Shown here in pieces: positions 35,224-47,800 of a stretch of 64,000 bases of DNA. The DNA lies in NCBI GenBank assembly GCA_009602735.1, contig WELA01001807.1:4286-68285 (forward strand). The letters run 5' to 3'. The notes under the pieces are model-generated. The model was not told the DNA's origin, did not search any database, and saw only the letters and a program-made list of their open reading frames with translations. The stretch's first letter is position 1. Every line of letters begins with the position of its first letter. Origin of the DNA: Mesotaenium endlicherianum (lineage: Eukaryota > Streptophyta > Zygnematophyceae > Zygnematales > Mesotaeniaceae). Both the position numbers and the translations under genes were made by a program.

Positions 35224-38200
35224 CGCAGTATAAAGTATACAGTGAGAAAGTAGCACAATAGGTCCAAGTTGAAAAAGTGGCAGAATCTGTGTATTTCTGT
35301 CCAGTTTGCACAAATTGATAGTGAAACTGGTATAGCGGCGCAAAATGATGGTAAAAATGTATTTATCCAAATAAAAATCGTGGAGAATCCTACTAGATTA
35401 ATAAGAATTACAATGGGAGAGGGTAACACTCAAAATATGTCTCGCAACTTGCTTCCTTCAAAGGGCCATCATGCATGTCAATTTGCGGGTCATACATTTT
35501 TCCAAGGGTTTGACCATGTAAGAGGGCAGCGATGCATCTGTAGGTCCATAATCATGTGCTTATGCCATTCTTCATATGCCAGTCCACCATAAGAATTTCA
35601 AAAACCAAAATAAAGATGTGTGCCAATAAAAAAAAATCTTTTTGTTCTTCAAATATATCCAATGTAGATAAGGGTGTCATCCTTTTGGAATTGTCAATGA
35701 AGCAACAAGACATTATCAGTCAAAAATTGAACCTCATCAAAAAACCACAAGCTACGTGTCTGAGGCATCTCACCCAATCCTCTTAAGGAAATTTGCCCAA
35801 TTAACCTTCTCATCAGTGAGGGACAGTCTGAAAAGGTTATAAAAGGCCATGTACATATTGGACCTCTCCACTGCTTAATCATTTTAAACATTTGATTAGG
35901 TTTGGTGCAATTGATGCACATGGAAAGTCGCCCCAAAACTCAATTCACGCCCGTCTATGCTCCCTTGCATAAGCAAATTTGTAACCCCTCTGTGGGCCAA
36001 AGCGTAGACAAACGCGACGTGGATGTGGAAGAAATATGCTTTTAAAGCGTAGAATTAGGTGAAAGAATAACCGATGGTGGAAGACAAAGATAATGTATAC
36101 CAAATGTAGAAGATTCTGTGCCAAAGAGTACATTGTAATAAAAATCATTTGAGATGGCTACGTATAGCAAGTGTGTTTGAAAATGGTTATAGCCAATTTA
36201 CCATTTTATTGTGCTTGGTGCATCATTTAATCTGCTATGCATGCAAATAATGTTATTGTGGACTTATAAGTCCAAGATAGTTTAATATCGACTCTTAGTT
36301 GAATTTTGGTTTGAAGTTTAGTCCAAGTCGTCAGCCCATGCGGCGGACCTAACATGCCCGTCCCCCGTGGCCCAGTCCTTTTTGTCAATGGAAAAGTTCG
36401 GAAGGGAATCCTTCCATGTCCTCGCTTCCCGCTTGTCATTTGTTGGTCGAGAGGACGTTACATAGTCTTTTGTGTGCCGTTCGGGCTCACAATCACCATC
36501 TAGCAGCACGGGTACACCCGTGACCATTTTGTCAATTTTTAGGAGTCCGATGCAGGTCTCTCGATTCAACAAAATTCAAGGATTTTAGAACCATCCCCCG
36601 GTCGACGATCAGAGTTTCGGACAGTTACGGACATCCGACAAAATCAGACATTTTTTTCTAGCATTCTTGTTCAACATGATAACATCCCACGGCGTTATCT
36701 ATGTAAAGATTGCAAAAAAATTAAGGTTTTATGCGACATCCGCTAAAAAGCATTAGGATTTTATACAACATCCTTCGCTAAGTTTCTCGCCCTACGAAGG
36801 ACGAGAAAGCAAATGGCGAAGAGATGGGGAGATGTGCATAATCGCCTTAGCGATCCTGAATAAAAACCTCCATAATTAAACCTTTTGTCTTGTAAGGGAC
36901 AAGGCCCCTGAGTGTTCCTACAAACATTTTTTGTTTCGCGCTTGATATTAACAAAAAATGGATTTTCACATGGTCGTGTCTTGACGCGATATTTGTGACG
37001 AAGAAAAAAAAAGTCGAGACGGATTTGAATGAAGTAAACTGTATCATAATATTTTCAAAAGTCACCTTACCCTCAACGACTTTTCCCGTAATGAAAAGGG
37101 TCGGCGGGGCACGACATTTCATATATTGTCTTCAATCCTCCATATGCTATTTTCCTATTGACAAAAAACGTCATTTTTGCACCTAAAAAATGAACTCTTA
37201 CTCTGGGACAAAGATGTGGTGTAAGTAATTACTTTGAGAGTCCATCTTTGCCCAATCTTTGGCCCATTTCTATGCCTTCATTTACTTAGCTATTTCCCCC
37301 CCGGACCGATTTTAGAATGTGAATTTATTACCAATTCATGCGTTGAAACACTATAAAAATAATCTTTGGGGTACTTATTCCTTTTGTCTGTAGCATCGCG
37401 ACTGGTGACCAAAACTTGTTGACTATATAGACCAAGCTTTTTGCAATCTACCCAAGTTTGATATGGAATCTCACAAATCTCACCTCCTTTTTGAGCTCTC
37501 ATCGTTTACAAAGTCTTGCAGCCGTTTCTCTTTTGACATCTGCTCTTCCTACAGATTGTGAGGCAAATCTAAAGATTCAGTTCTTGGTGGACTTTCATTT
37601 ACGCCAAAATCTTGCAAGATGGTATGATTTAACACTCCTTATACATAAACAACTCAATTTTGCATCTCCCCTCTTCAGAGTTGGTCAATACGTGTCTTGC
37701 AGTTTCTAGGAGGTTGTTGTTTACCTGAGAACCAAGTCAATGAATTTCCTCAAAAGTAGTGCAGAAGTGGCTATACTTTCAGGCGGACCTTTTGTTCATG
37801 TTGACAGGTCACATGAACTGTTGTTTGCAAAAATCAATTACAAGCAGTGCGAGAATCATTGAATATCAAAGAAAGTCGTCGTTTCAAACTTTCATTTTAC
37901 TTTTATTGAAGTACAAGCTTACCCAACTTTAAGACTCACAGCAACCCATTGGTGATTGGCCGGAACTTCTATACTGTTAGTCACACTCATCGATCTTTCT
38001 TTGTAGGCCTTTTTCTTTCTCAATTCTTCATTGAGACAATTTTAGCATCTGCTTCTCGCTAAGAGATTATAAAAACTTGAATTTTGACCCTTGTGTCATC
38101 ATTTTAGCGTTCTTCACACGTTGATGTTCTTTCTAGTTTCATATCAAGATTTTCACAGCACATCAAATTTGCCAACCCTAGCCTTTCAAAGAGTAGAAAG

Positions 38201-39020
38201 TCTTGCCTTGGATAACCTCGAGCGCTAGCCTATCTGATTTCCAATTGCAAAAGCGATAGGAAATCTCAAAAGATTCAACAAAAGCGTGGTTCTCCGGCTT
38301 CTTATGATCTTGGAATTGCCGTTCTTGCCTTATTGCTCTTCTTTTCTTCTTCTTCCTTCTTCGCGCAGAAAATGAATCATATTTCGTGCGCGCTTGTGTC
38401 TTTGTCTAAGTTGGCACAGGCAGGCATTTTCGAAGTCGTCTTGACCCAAATGTGCACACACTCGTGTCACAAAGCCTTCTTTGGCAGCAAAGTTGTGTCA
38501 TGCGTGACTCGTTCGTCCCTGGTGACGCAATCGAGCGCATGCAGCATCTTTCTACGATTTGTGACAAACCCATTGTGGCGATTCCTTGTGTGACTGCCAG
38601 TGGGCCAAGTCCAATATGGTTGTCCACATCACGCCCTTCAAGTTGTCAGACCTGTCATTGCCAATTTTGGCCCAACTACAAATGGACCAAGTTCAGCATG
38701 GCTTGTCCACATCACCTATTCCAAGGTCGCAAGCTTGCTATTTGTACACGTCATAATTACCGCATGACAACGTCAAGTGAGGACGGATGCCAAGTTATGC
38801 CCAACTTAGTCATGATAACCTTGCTCGAACTTCTGAGGTCAACATAGACTCCACATCGTACTCTGACTTACTGCAACTCCAGCTGCGCGTGTGCCAGACC
38901 GACACTGATCTACAGTCGGAACACGCACAAGGCATAAACCTCAATAAACTTTCATTGACTTGCATGAACTAGCTTGAACTAGCCTGGTACACGTACTGTT
39001 ATACACTACACTACATACTC
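35224..39020. other. Unassigned region, no secure gene
   Basis: AT-rich from 35224 to 38300, more mixed after. Short open frames on the minus strand at 36318-36572, 36847-37122 and 37290-37502 and on the plus strand at 38452-38847 show no family I recognise. Two imperfect copies of a ~35-base sequence (ggaccaagt...tgtccacatcac type) lie at 38599-38632 and 38681-38715. It may hold old repeats or untranslated parts of a gene. Confidence 0.35.
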
Positions 39021-39621
39021 GTTCAATGTTATCGTCCCCTCACAGACCCGCCGAACGATCGCGACAAATTAAGGCGTCAAAACAGCGCGAACGTCGTCGA
39101 CGCTCAAAGTCGCCGCTAACGACCCTCCCTCCCTCCCTCCCTCCACCATGCCTCCTCCCCCTTAACACCCCTCTCTCTCTAACACCCTCATAACTGGCAG
39201 GCGGCCATGGCCATGCCTGCAACGACGAACGGCCATGGCTGCCCAGCAGCAGGCGCTCCCGACCTTTCCACCCCACGAACCCTCCTAGCAAGGAAGAGCG
39301 CCCTCTCCCACGACCCCATGGCGGGCTACCTCGCGGCCCAGGCGAGGCTCCGCCTCGCTCCTCCTCGCCATGGCCGCTCACGAAAAGCGCCCTAAGGACG
39401 CACTCCCTAAGTGAAAGCGAAGAGGAATAAGTTATGGCCAAGCCCTAATTTATGGTGGTCGCGAAAGGGCGGGCCGCGCTGGGGCCGCACAGAGAAAGCG
39501 ACGAACGCTTTCGCGTGGCAAATCTCCGATTTCGAACGCGTACAGGCCAGCGCTCACACGAGCGAGGGCCCTTTCTGATTTCCCCCTCACAAGAGTTACG
39601 TCACACGTGAGGGGCGCCTTA
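39021..39621 (+). repeat. M-repeat copy 1
   Basis: About 600 bp. Landmarks in order: cctcacagacccgcc, gatcgcgacaaattaaggcg, a CCCT run, repeated ggccatggc words, gggcgggccgc, gctcacacgagcg and the end gtgaggggcgcctta. Shared with 52535-53133, 53161-53760 and the split copy around element A. No conserved protein is seen, so it is probably a non-autonomous element. The ends have a loosely inverted core (gtgagg/cctcac). Confidence 0.75.
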
Positions 39622-40928
39622 AACTACCATACATACTAGCCTGCATGAACTGGCCCTGAACTGACCTGTTTGATGAAGCGCACTTCGACGCCACGTCGAC
39701 ATCCTCAGGGAGTTCTGTTTGTGCCGTAGCCAGACAATGCCGGTGTTCGCCGTCAGTACGAGTTGACGCCGTTAACCACCAATAAACAGCCCTAAATACG
39801 AGGCCACGCCCCTGATGTGGAGAGAGAGGATAGAAGGGATGTCCAAAAGTGCTCGAACAGGCGTTCAAAATAAGATAGATGGGTCCGCACCAGTCCGCAC
39901 CCTTCCAGTTTCATGTCGGCACTGAAGACTGCAGTGAGAATGCTAGTCATTGGCAACGACTGAGCAATCGAACGCTTGCAACATGTTTGATTCTTAGATA
40001 ATTCGTCGTCTGAAGGCCATGACATTTCCGACTGCACTGCAGCTCCAATGAGCACTTGCTTCTTCTCCGACAGGTATACCTTACATGGGCAGAGGCATGA
40101 ATGAGCAAGTATAGTGCTGTTTTAGTTTGACATTGCCGAGGTTAGGAATTGTTATCTCTTCGTAGCTACCCAGGAAGTGTCAGACGTTAATTTCAAGCTT
40201 TAGTACTACCTCTTACTTAGTTAATAGCTCCATTTCTTCCGTTTCCTCGTACGGGGTCTTCGAACTCGGCAAACTGTGTGTCTCTTTGTCGACTGAAGAG
40301 AAATTGTGCGCTGACTGATAGAGCCTCCAACTGGGAACAAGTGCTCACAATTCCATGACTCTCACGACAAGGATGACGTGAGTGCTAGGCTGGCACCTAC
40401 ATTACAATTATATGTAAAGCCGAAAGCTTTTGTGGATGACCGCGAATGCGATGCATATTAGTTCCTTCGTTCAATCAAGCATCTCATAACCTGACCAAGT
40501 GAAGAACATTCTACACATTGTCAAACGTGAGCTACTTACATGGGACGCTCTGAGCTTGTGGTAGTTTCACTGGGGATTAGTATCCAAGGACCATTGGACT
40601 GACATGAAAAGGCCAACAGCACGTGAATCAAGATAGGCTAAGCTGTTCCAAGTGTAAATGCCATTGAAAGAAGTTATGTTCTACCTTACATTTGCGCCAT
40701 TGTCAGTCAATCAGGCAGCATGGGCTGTTGAAGTACTTCCTGAAGTAACGTTCACACTATACTTTATGAAAACTTCCTATATGCTACTTCAGTTGTGGCC
40801 ATAACTGGGGCATATACATGGGCGGGAGCACCTCCTTCACGAGGTCTCATCACGAACGACCATCAAGCCCCAGCTCAAGAACCTCACTGAATCTACAGCT
40901 GACATCATCTCTCACCTCAAATCAGTGC
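39622..40928. other. Upstream of the aspartic protease, no secure gene
   Basis: No conserved coding sequence seen. It should contain the protease promoter and 5' untranslated region. No clear TATA box was fixed. Confidence 0.4.
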
Positions 40929-43900
40929 ATGCCAACTTCAACTTCGAGACAGACTCCACTGCGAGCTATCTTCATTATTCTTACCATACCTCTCTGCCTT
41001 CCAATTCCAGCTTCATATCTGGTGGCAGGAGCTGCTGCTACTGCGCATGCCCAACCAACCATACATGCTGTCAACCTCAATGGCCCGATCATCCTGCCCC
41101 TGAGACACAAGGGAGGTGTGCATACGCAAGAGCAACATCTGCTAGATCGCCCAGCCACGGTCGAGCAACTGGGGTACATCCCTTGGGTCGAATATGAGGC
41201 AACAGTTGCAAGGGACAAAGCGAGGCTGACAGGCAGGCAATTGCAGCAGCAAGGAAATGGGGTGGAGCTGGGCCTCCGGGGGAACGCTGACCCTCAAGAG
41301 GCTGGGTAAGCTTTTGTTGCAGCGATAATACAAGCAAAGGACATGTATCTATCAAGGAAGAAGGGTACCAACAGAAGTCCCTTGAGAATCAATCTTGCTT
41401 CTTCTCCGAGCGCAACGCATGTCGATAGCCCCACTGCACATTGTTTTTAAGGAAATCGATGAAGTCTTGTCGCCACCGTGGACTTACTCTTGAAGACCCT
41501 CAGTTGCGCGGAAGTGCCTGTTGCTTAGCATTCCATTGAAAGGATGATGCTACACTCATTGTAGAATTCATGAACGTTCGATCCGGCAATGTGTGTGCAC
41601 ACCATAAGGGAAGATCCTCAAGGCGGTCAAGGAGGAGCTCTTCTCTACTGCAATTCCACAAGCATCATTGGCATCCGTGGCTTTTCATTCTAGTGCTGGG
41701 ATAGGCTGGTGCGTGATGATGTCTTGCCGCTCCCTCACTTGACTGCATGCTCGCCCATTTGTGGCCCCCCTTGACAATGGGCAGCTTGTACTACACAACA
41801 GTGCACATAGGGACGCCTCCGCAGGAGTTCAACGTGCAGGTGGACACGGGGAGTGACCTGCTGTGGGTCACGTGCCTGCCGTGCCTCTCATGCCCCACCT
41901 CCAGCAACATTGCAGTAAGTCTATGCCCAGCTGGCTGCTTGCATCTGCAGCGTCTCTGATCCCTGTTGCTTTGCGCCTCCAGGAAGGAGACGTGCAGCTT
42001 ACAGCTGCCTAATTGCTTGCACAAGTATCTCCAGCCCTGTAGGAATGCAAAACTTGCTTGCGCCAAAGATGCTGCCCCGGAAGTGAGCACATCAACGTCA
42101 GGCTTGGTGCTGGCAGGATGCGGAGTGAAGCTGATTCAGTATGCTGGACCCAGCGCTGCTGCTGCTTCGGCTGCTGGCGCTCTCGCAGGTGCATGTATCT
42201 CACAGCTGCTGCTGGTTCTTGTGTGTGTGCACGAGCCTCCAGCCCCTACACGCGCCGTTCTCGCGGACGGACTCGAGCACCAACAAGGTGGCGACATGTG
42301 GCACGCCCAGCTGCCCCACGTTCCGTGTAGTGGACAACGTGGCGCAGGGATGCGCCAAGGGGTCGGGATCGCGCGACTGCCACTACATCCTGCAGTACGC
42401 GGACGGCAGCTCCTCCCTGGGCCTCCTCATGTCCGACCTCGTCGCGCTTGCCGGCACGTCCGCGCCCGCCATCACTTTCGGGTGAGCCTCGCCTGCTGCC
42501 CTGCCACCCGTCACGATGGCGGCGACGACCGCGGCCCTTGGTACACCCCCCCCCCAGCAAGAACCTTGCACTTTGGACTCTGCTCGTCATAGGTTGGAAT
42601 CGGATGCTCCGTTCTGAATATATTGGAGGTTGTTAAGCTAAAGAAGACCAATCTAGTGACGCCGGCACTAACACGCCTCCAGCGTGCTTACATAGTAGCA
42701 GCGCACCCGCATCCTGAATGCTCTCGCCTTCCTCAGCCCCCTCCTCGTCCTCCTCTTCCTGGGGGTGGGGAGATGCAGGTGCGGCTTCAACCAGTCGGGC
42801 AACCTCGTGCACGGCGGGCAGACGGTGGACGGCGTGCTGGGGCTGGGGCGCGGCTCCTCCTCGCTCCTCACACAGCTCACTCGTCGCGGCCTGCTGCCCA
42901 ACGCCTTCGCGCACTGCCTAGGGGGCCAGGCGGGTGGCGGCGCCCTGGTGCTGGGCCGCGTCGCGGCCGATGCTGGCATGCACTACACGCCTTTGCTCTC
43001 TGACCCCTCTGGGTGAGTCGCCAGCTGGCACCTGCGAGCTGCCTCCTGCTCGTGCACGCCCACCTCGCATGCTGCGTGCGTGTGTGCTATCTCTTATGAT
43101 CTCAATTTTCTTTCTCTCCTCGGGGCTGCCAGAGGGCAGTCCCTGTGGAGTGGAGCAGCCACATTGCACGCTGCCTCTCATGCCGCTCCAGGTATTGGAC
43201 TTGCTGACGTGAGAGGGCCACAGTCACGACTGCATCATGCGTGTCGGCTTCTGGGGCACGTGATGCTTCTGGATCACTGTAACGTTTCAAAAAAGTCGCG
43301 TCCGGTGCCAGCTGGCATGTATCTGCAATAGGAAGAAGCCAGTGCCTCCATGTCAGCTGCCCCTGTGAAACTTTTGGTCATTGAGACGAACTCTATAGCT
43401 GATCCACCCATGCGCGGGCACGTTGGCATGGGCGGGCACGCGGGGAGGGAGCGCAGCACACAGTACCACGCGGGGCTGCGCAGCATTTTAGTCAGCGGGA
43501 TGGCCCTGGAGCTGCCAGCTGGTGTGTTTGACGGCGGCACCATCCTGGACTCCGGCACGTCGCTGGCGTTCCTCGTGGATGCCGCCTTCCAGCCCTTCAC
43601 CGCTGCCGTAAGTGCCCCTCCCTCTCCCCTTCCTTCCCCCCCTCCACCTTTCCTCTGTTTCTCCTGCCCCTGAGACGTCTGGTCTGCTTGCAACTGGATG
43701 GTTGTGCTACACCAGGAGCAGCCAGGCTCGTTGGCAGTCGAGGGGGCAGCAGAGGCCGTGCTCGTTCTCGTTGGTTGGAGGGGCTGAGTACGCCGCTAGT
43801 ATGCATCCTCTCCATTCTCTCTATCTCTCTTTCTCTCCCTCCCACCCNNNNNNNNNNNNNNNNNNNNNNNNNNNNNNNNNNNNNNNNNNNNNNNNNNNNN

Positions 43901-46900
43901 NNNNNNNNNNNNNNNNNNNNNNNNNNNNNNNNNNNNNNNNNNNNNNNNNNNNNNNNNNNNNNNNNNNNNNNNNNNNNNNNNNNNNNNNNNNNNNNNNNNN
44001 NNNNNNNNNNNNNNNNNNNNNNNNNACCCACCCACCCACCTATCCACCCTTCTTTCTGCTGGGGGGCTGCGCGCGGTGGGGGTCGGGGCTGCCACACTGA
44101 AGCCCTTCAAAGTCACGTCATGCGCTCAGGCGGCAGCAGCAGCTGGAGGCCTGAGACTGCGTCACTGTCAGCCAACAGCAGCTCCCGCCTTCAGCCCTGC
44201 TCTGGTCAGACAGCAGCTGCACAGGAGCAGGCAGCCTGCGCAGCGCTGCTGACCATCTCCTTTGGACACAACCTGCGGGCACTTGACTTGACCTGCGTGT
44301 CACAGCGTGGGGTCGCCGAGAGTCTTGTGCTCCAATTTCTGAGACATGCTGCACGCGGGTCTCCGCTGTATTCCCTCATGTGTTTGCCAGGTGGTGCAAG
44401 CAGTGGCGCTGCCGATGCTGGACTTAGCGCAGACATCTGGACGCTTCTGCTTTGACTTCTCCTCCCCCAGGTCCGCCTGCTCCCCCCCCGACCCCCCCGA
44501 CCCCCCCCCAATCGTATGTTATCCTTTACCTTTCTTTTTTTGGATGGCACCGCGTATGAAGCCTCCTATATGTCTCAGAGAAGGGGGGTACATGTAGCGG
44601 GGTCTAGGGCTTAGGGCCTAGGGCTCACGTGTAGGTGTAGTGCTAGGCTCCACGGTAAAGAGCTGAAAATAGGAGGCACAGGGGGGGGGAGCACTGTGCT
44701 GAATCCGCTGCTCTCACTACCCACCCACGTTACCTGCCAGCTGGCATCCTTCACCTGGTCCGCCAGTGACCTGCCTATGTACACCGCTGCTGCGAGTGCG
44801 AGTGCAGATGGCTCTAGCCCTGTAGATGTGCATGGCTGCCTCGGTGCTCGCCCTGATACCATTCTGCTTAGCGCATGCGGCTGTCAGCCAATTTTGCGCA
44901 CGCTCGCTGCCAGAAGAGTCCATCTCGTCCCTCAGCGCACCACTCTGGCCCCGTGAGTACAGCGTCACGTGCCATGTGTCTCCCACTTCCTGTTGAACCC
45001 GGGAGGAGCTGCAGGCCCTCGTGGTGTGTGTGCTCTTTCTTTAGGGCACGCAGCCAGGGTGGTCACAGATCCCACTTGTGTCATTTCCTGACCCCATTGC
45101 CAACCAAGCTTGGCAACCAGTCACCGTCGCCCAGACACCTCCGAGAATTGTGTGTATGTGCGCGTGCGTGTCGGATTTATTCTGCCTGCAGTGGGCTGTT
45201 ATCGTTTGGGGCGCGGCGAACATGGGCGGCAGCACGGCACCTGTTCCCCAACATGACGTTGGTCTACGAGGGGGCGGCCACCATGGAGCTGACGCCCGAC
45301 AACTACATGCTTGTGCTCCTCGCCACCAACGTAACCCTCTCTCTCTCTCTCTGTGCGTCCGTGTCTCCCACTCTCACTGCCCTTCTATCCCCTTGCGCAT
45401 CTCATTCATTATGTCCACACCCAAAAGCCTCCCCTCTGCGCTCTTCGTTTGCAATTATACAGGCAAGAGAAGAGAGGGGCTCACATTGCGTAAAACTACC
45501 CTCCTCGCCCGTGCCCTGTCGCCTAGCAGGGCCAGGAGGTGGCGTGCATCGGGTGGGACTCCTCGTCTGCCAGCATCGCCAAGTTCTCCGTGCTCGGAGG
45601 TACAATGCCACGACATGTGTCACCGCCACCTGCTTGCACACGCCCTCTCGAGCCTCGTGTAGCCTTCCCCCCCCTGCTTGTTGCAGCACTCCCCCGGTCT
45701 GTTCTACTTGCCACCTGGTGAGACGTGGTTCTTGCGCTCCTTTTGCGTTCTTGGCCCAGCTCGGGCACAAGGAGTGGGGGTTGCACGGGGAATACAAGAG
45801 AAACAGAGCAGGAGGAAAATAGGATAGCGTTGGGCTTCAAGTATGCGAGATTGAGGACGCCACTTACTTGCAGACTGCAACGACGCATGTCATGCCTTGT
45901 CGTTGCAGCAGCAGCAGATAGATGGGGTTGTCTGTTGAATTACCTCCAGGACAGTCCAATCCAATCCAATCTAAAGTAGCGCATAAAGTAGCGCGGTGCA
46001 TTGTGAGCTTACAATGGAATGTGGCGGGCTTACGCATACGTGCACCTTCACTGGTTGTCCATGTTATTTTCAGACCTGGCGTTGCGGAACCTGCTGATAG
46101 AGTTTGACCTCGACGAGAAGCGCATCGGCTGGAAGGCCGCCGACTGTAAACTCTACGCTGCCTCCTTGTCTTCTGTTTTGTTTACTGCATACTTAGGAGT
46201 GGCCTGCACGCAGTTTTCCTGTGTATTGATGCCAATCAATATGAGACATGAATGGCAATGACAATTCCATGGGGGGAATGCCTCACACGTGCCATGTGTC
46301 CATGACGCTCTAGCACAGGGACAGGCATAAGCAGGACAACCATTTCTGAGAGTGCTATCAGTGGCAAAATGATAAGGTTTTAATTGATGTTGGCACATAA
46401 TGAGGACGCCAAGGGCCACATCACAGCGTGCCGACTCTCTGACCAGAGGCCACCACTGCCTGGTCGAGTGGTGCCCGAGGTTATAAGTAGATGTGAAAGT
46501 GAATGCCCTGCCAATTTGATAGGGGAAAGCACTTGCAACATGTGCCATATGTGGTGGCGTAAGCCGCAGCTAAGGCGACTGCGCTGCTCATATCCCCTCA
46601 GCTCAATTGCTGAACATAGACCCCGTTTGCTATGTGAGCTTGATCGCTCACAGAGTGTTGCTCTGCAGCTGGGCGTCTGAGAAAGGTCTAGCAAAAAATT
46701 GTACGGAATTTTGGTCCCTGCGAAATTGATTGGTCTCTTTGAACCTCCCCTGCGTTCGTGTCACGTGCAGGCTCAAACATCAACGAGGGTATGCTGGCAT
46801 CTCCTCGTGAAATTTTTTTGAATATATCTGAAGCAGGCAATGGCACCTTACTGGCTGATCCCATGAAAACAAATTCTGTTGTTACACAATTCCAAGGCCC

Positions 46901-47102
46901 AGCAGCAGCACCTCCTTCAACTCCCACTCCCATCAACTTCTTTACGCCCGTGAGCTCTATTGCAGCTACCCCAAAGAGCGTTGGAAGGACTTCGAGCACT
47001 ATATTTTCGACACATGCCATCCTCTTGACATGCATATTCACTTCACTCCTCTGCCCCGATTCATTTCTCTCAGCATTGACGTGTAATTGTCCTTCCTGGT
47101 AA
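40929..47102 (+). CDS. Plant-type A1 aspartic protease, ten exons, 607 residues
   Basis: Pepsin-family endopeptidase for the secretory route. Exons: 40929-41305, 41785-41914, 42243-42481, 42779-43012, 43457-43607, 44391-44470, 45192-45330, 45530-45599, 46074-46145, 46771-47102. All junctions are GT-AG and in phase, 1824 bases in total. The start at 40929 gives a short n-region and hydrophobic core (LRAIFIILTIPLCLPIPASY) ending AHA, a signal peptide. An earlier in-frame ATG at 40818 would add 37 polar residues. A propeptide follows (LPLRHKGG, VARDKARL), then GTPPQEFNVQVDTGSD (catalytic Asp146), flap-type YADGSSSLG, FGCGFNQSGN, GVLGLGRG, GGTILDSGTSLAF (Asp358), HLFPNMTLVYEG and the family C-terminus LRNLLIEFDLDEKRIGWKA. 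The last exon adds a Ser/Pro/Thr-rich tail and a hydrophobic stretch, perhaps a membrane or GPI signal. The exact family member is not determined. Confidence 0.93.
43848..44025. other. Assembly gap (178 N)
   Basis: Run of N in intron 5 of the aspartic protease gene, between a CT-rich stretch ending cccaccc and an ACCC run. The gap probably spans a simple repeat. Coding exons are unaffected. Confidence 0.95.
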
Positions 47103-47106
47103 TAAA
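47101..47106 (+). terminator. Poly(A) signal AATAAA overlapping the protease stop codon
   Basis: The stop TAA is 47100-47102 and AATAAA is 47101-47106, so the two share two bases. If used, the 3' untranslated region would be very short; later signals may be used instead. Confidence 0.4.
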
Positions 47107-47800
47107 AGTGCCTACTAAAAATGTTTATATGACCCAAGTGCTTATGACATGTCTATATCAAGTCTGCCAAAACTTTAAACAATTGTTAATCGAGATTCTC
47201 TGTAATCTGTATACCAAGAGGTTTTTTTGTTAGCTGCCAGCATGAGTGGCAAAATATGTACACATATTATATGATACAGTCTGGTGGCGGGACTAGATAC
47301 CACATGACCCATATCCATGTAAAACCTTGCCTACTATTTGAAGCTCCAGAAACGCCTCTGACCTCTCCGTCGGCACTACCACTCTAAATGTACACTAGCT
47401 TAAGCACTAACATTTCAACAGCCAATGATTGCTTCCCCAGGCAATCATGAATTTTAACACATAACTGTACTCCTGAGACCATCCAGAAATATGTACAATG
47501 GTACCTTTGAACTCATAATGCAAGTATGCCGCTTATGCGCGAGCATGCAATAAGATGACAAAGATGACAGCGATCCTACCACCACCAGATTTGACCGAGA
47601 GCACTATAAGCGCACGTCCCTATTACTCGAGATTCCACCACCAACAGCACAATTCATCCTTTTACTCTGCTAGGTCTAAAATTAGTCAACACCCATGAAG
47701 GAGGTTCGCCCTCCACCAGAAAAACATTTAAAAATACCCCAAAAAAAGGCCCTCTTTTTGGTGGAGGTGCATGTGCCAGCTGCAGGCAGGAGTCTTCCAG
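47103..47800. other. Convergent intergenic region
   Basis: About 700 bases between the 3' ends of the protease (plus) and hydrolase (minus) genes. AT-rich, presumably holding both 3' untranslated regions. No other gene seen. Confidence 0.55.

Noticed and set aside
43597-44455. Long open frames across the N run
   Set aside because: They are open only because unknown bases cannot give stops; the region is intron 5 of the protease gene.
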